DNA from: Marivita sp. S6314
GTDB lineage: Bacteria > Pseudomonadota > Alphaproteobacteria > Rhodobacterales > Rhodobacteraceae
Direction: 5' to 3'
Length of the DNA: 64,000 nucleotides
NCBI RefSeq assembly: GCF_023015985.1
Contig: NZ_JALKAO010000004.1
Span: forward strand, 1-64,000
Positions 63,628-64,000 of this stretch are shown piece after piece. Within the stretch, counting starts at the first letter, position 1. Each line of letters starts with the position of its first letter. Both the position numbers and the translations under genes were made by a program. The notes under the pieces were generated by a model. That model was not told the origin of the DNA, ran no database searches, and saw only the letters and a list, made by a program, of their open reading frames with translations.

Positions 63628-64000
63628 ATGAGCTTTAATTCCATGATGACAGGCACGCTGGAATATCTCCGCCGTCCCATCCTCGCCAATGTGACCGAAG
63701 GCATGAAAGTGCTTGTCGTGACCGACACGGCCCATGATCCGCGCGTCTGGCAGGCGATCATGTCGATCCTGTCGGAACTCAAAGCCGACGCCACGCTCGC
63801 GCTGTTTGATCCGCGCCCGGCGGATTATTACGACCCGCCCGCCGCTGTCTGCGAGGCAATGCAGAAGGTCGATCTGAACATCCTGCTGGCTTCAACGGGG
63901 ATGCTGCACGCCCATGCCAATTCCGATGCGATGAACGCCGGTGTTCCGGTGCTGTGCATGGACGGTGGCATGACGCTTGAAATGTTCCAGTCGGGTGCGG
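63628..64000 (+). CDS. NicX/M29-type protein, N-terminal part (cut by window edge)
   Basis: Only 124 codons lie in the window. The ATG at 63628 follows GAAAAGGA. The Rossmann-like N-terminal segment (MKVLVVTDTAHDPRVWQAIM, then DLNILLASTGMLHAHAN) resembles the N-domain of M29-type proteins, the family of 2,5-dihydroxypyridine 5,6-dioxygenase NicX. It follows the NicC-like gene on the same strand, which supports a ring-cleaving role. The metal ligands of the family would be beyond the window edge, so the assignment is tentative. Confidence 0.5.
   Translation, partial: MSFNSMMTGTLEYLRRPILANVTEGMKVLVVTDTAHDPRVWQAIMSILSELKADATLALFDPRPADYYDPPAAVCEAMQKVDLNILLASTGMLHAHANSDAMNAGVPVLCMDGGMTLEMFQSGA

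Noticed and set aside
1-64000. CRISPR array, tRNA or rRNA genes, insertion sequences, prophage
   Set aside because: No regularly spaced repeats, no cloverleaf-like segments, no transposase or integrase reading frames and no long terminal inverted repeats were seen on either strand.

Overview
The window looks like a chromosomal stretch of a marine alphaproteobacterium of the Rhodobacteraceae/Roseobacter type. I infer this from the high GC content, three complete TRAP transporters, the DabAB pair, the ArsJ pair, and a rhamnose locus whose gene order matches the Rhizobium-type rhaRSTPQUK/rhaDI system. I saw no tRNA, rRNA, insertion sequence, prophage or CRISPR array. Gene starts were chosen from Shine-Dalgarno spacing, stop/start overlaps and family N-termini.

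Layout. 1-119: the first codons of an acetyl-CoA synthetase gene (minus), followed by a 488-base regulatory region. 608-11071: adenine deaminase, a LysR regulator divergent from a DabB-DabA inorganic-carbon pump, an AroA-type EPSP synthase, and the GAPDH-ArsJ arsenate-detoxification pair. 11209-24291: a two-armed catabolic island. The minus arm is gntR-leuC-like-leuD-like-dctP-dctQ-dctM. The plus arm is a tautomerase/SnoaL fusion, HyuB, HyuA, a cysteine-less isochorismatase-fold protein, an ICL/PEP-mutase-family lyase and an FAD oxidoreductase. Both arms face one intergenic region carrying a perfect 7-bp inverted repeat next to gntR. This is the best candidate for an undescribed pathway. A plausible but unproven reading is import of a dicarboxylate, lactam or imide, ring opening, hydration by the LeuCD-type hydro-lyase, and C-C cleavage by the lyase.

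24514-35169: L-rhamnose catabolism. rhaK-U-Q-P-T-S-R lie on the minus strand and rhaD-rhaI on the plus strand, with a large symmetric dyad between rhaR and rhaD. 35318-41851 (minus): a second ICL/PEPM lyase with a second TRAP system, a DAO-type flavoprotein and a LysR regulator. 42115-47902 (plus): a metal-dependent amidohydrolase, a COG0523 GTPase, a third TRAP system and a GAF-domain protein. 48057-59028: an M81 (MlrC-like) peptidase, a LysR paralogue of the previous one, a five-gene oligopeptide ABC transporter and two M20 amidohydrolases. 59254-61432: a pentein-fold hydrolase coupled to an isochorismatase-family hydrolase, divergent from a TetR regulator with a clear palindrome. 61644-64000: an alpha/beta hydrolase, a NicC-like flavin monooxygenase and the start of a gene resembling the NicX/M29 family, which suggests N-heteroaromatic (hydroxypyridine) degradation.

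Overall the window is a string of self-contained uptake-and-degradation modules, mostly transporter plus enzymes plus a divergently transcribed regulator. Four of its five solute-binding-protein genes are followed by a strong hairpin before the next transporter gene. That fits excess production of the binding protein relative to the membrane parts.
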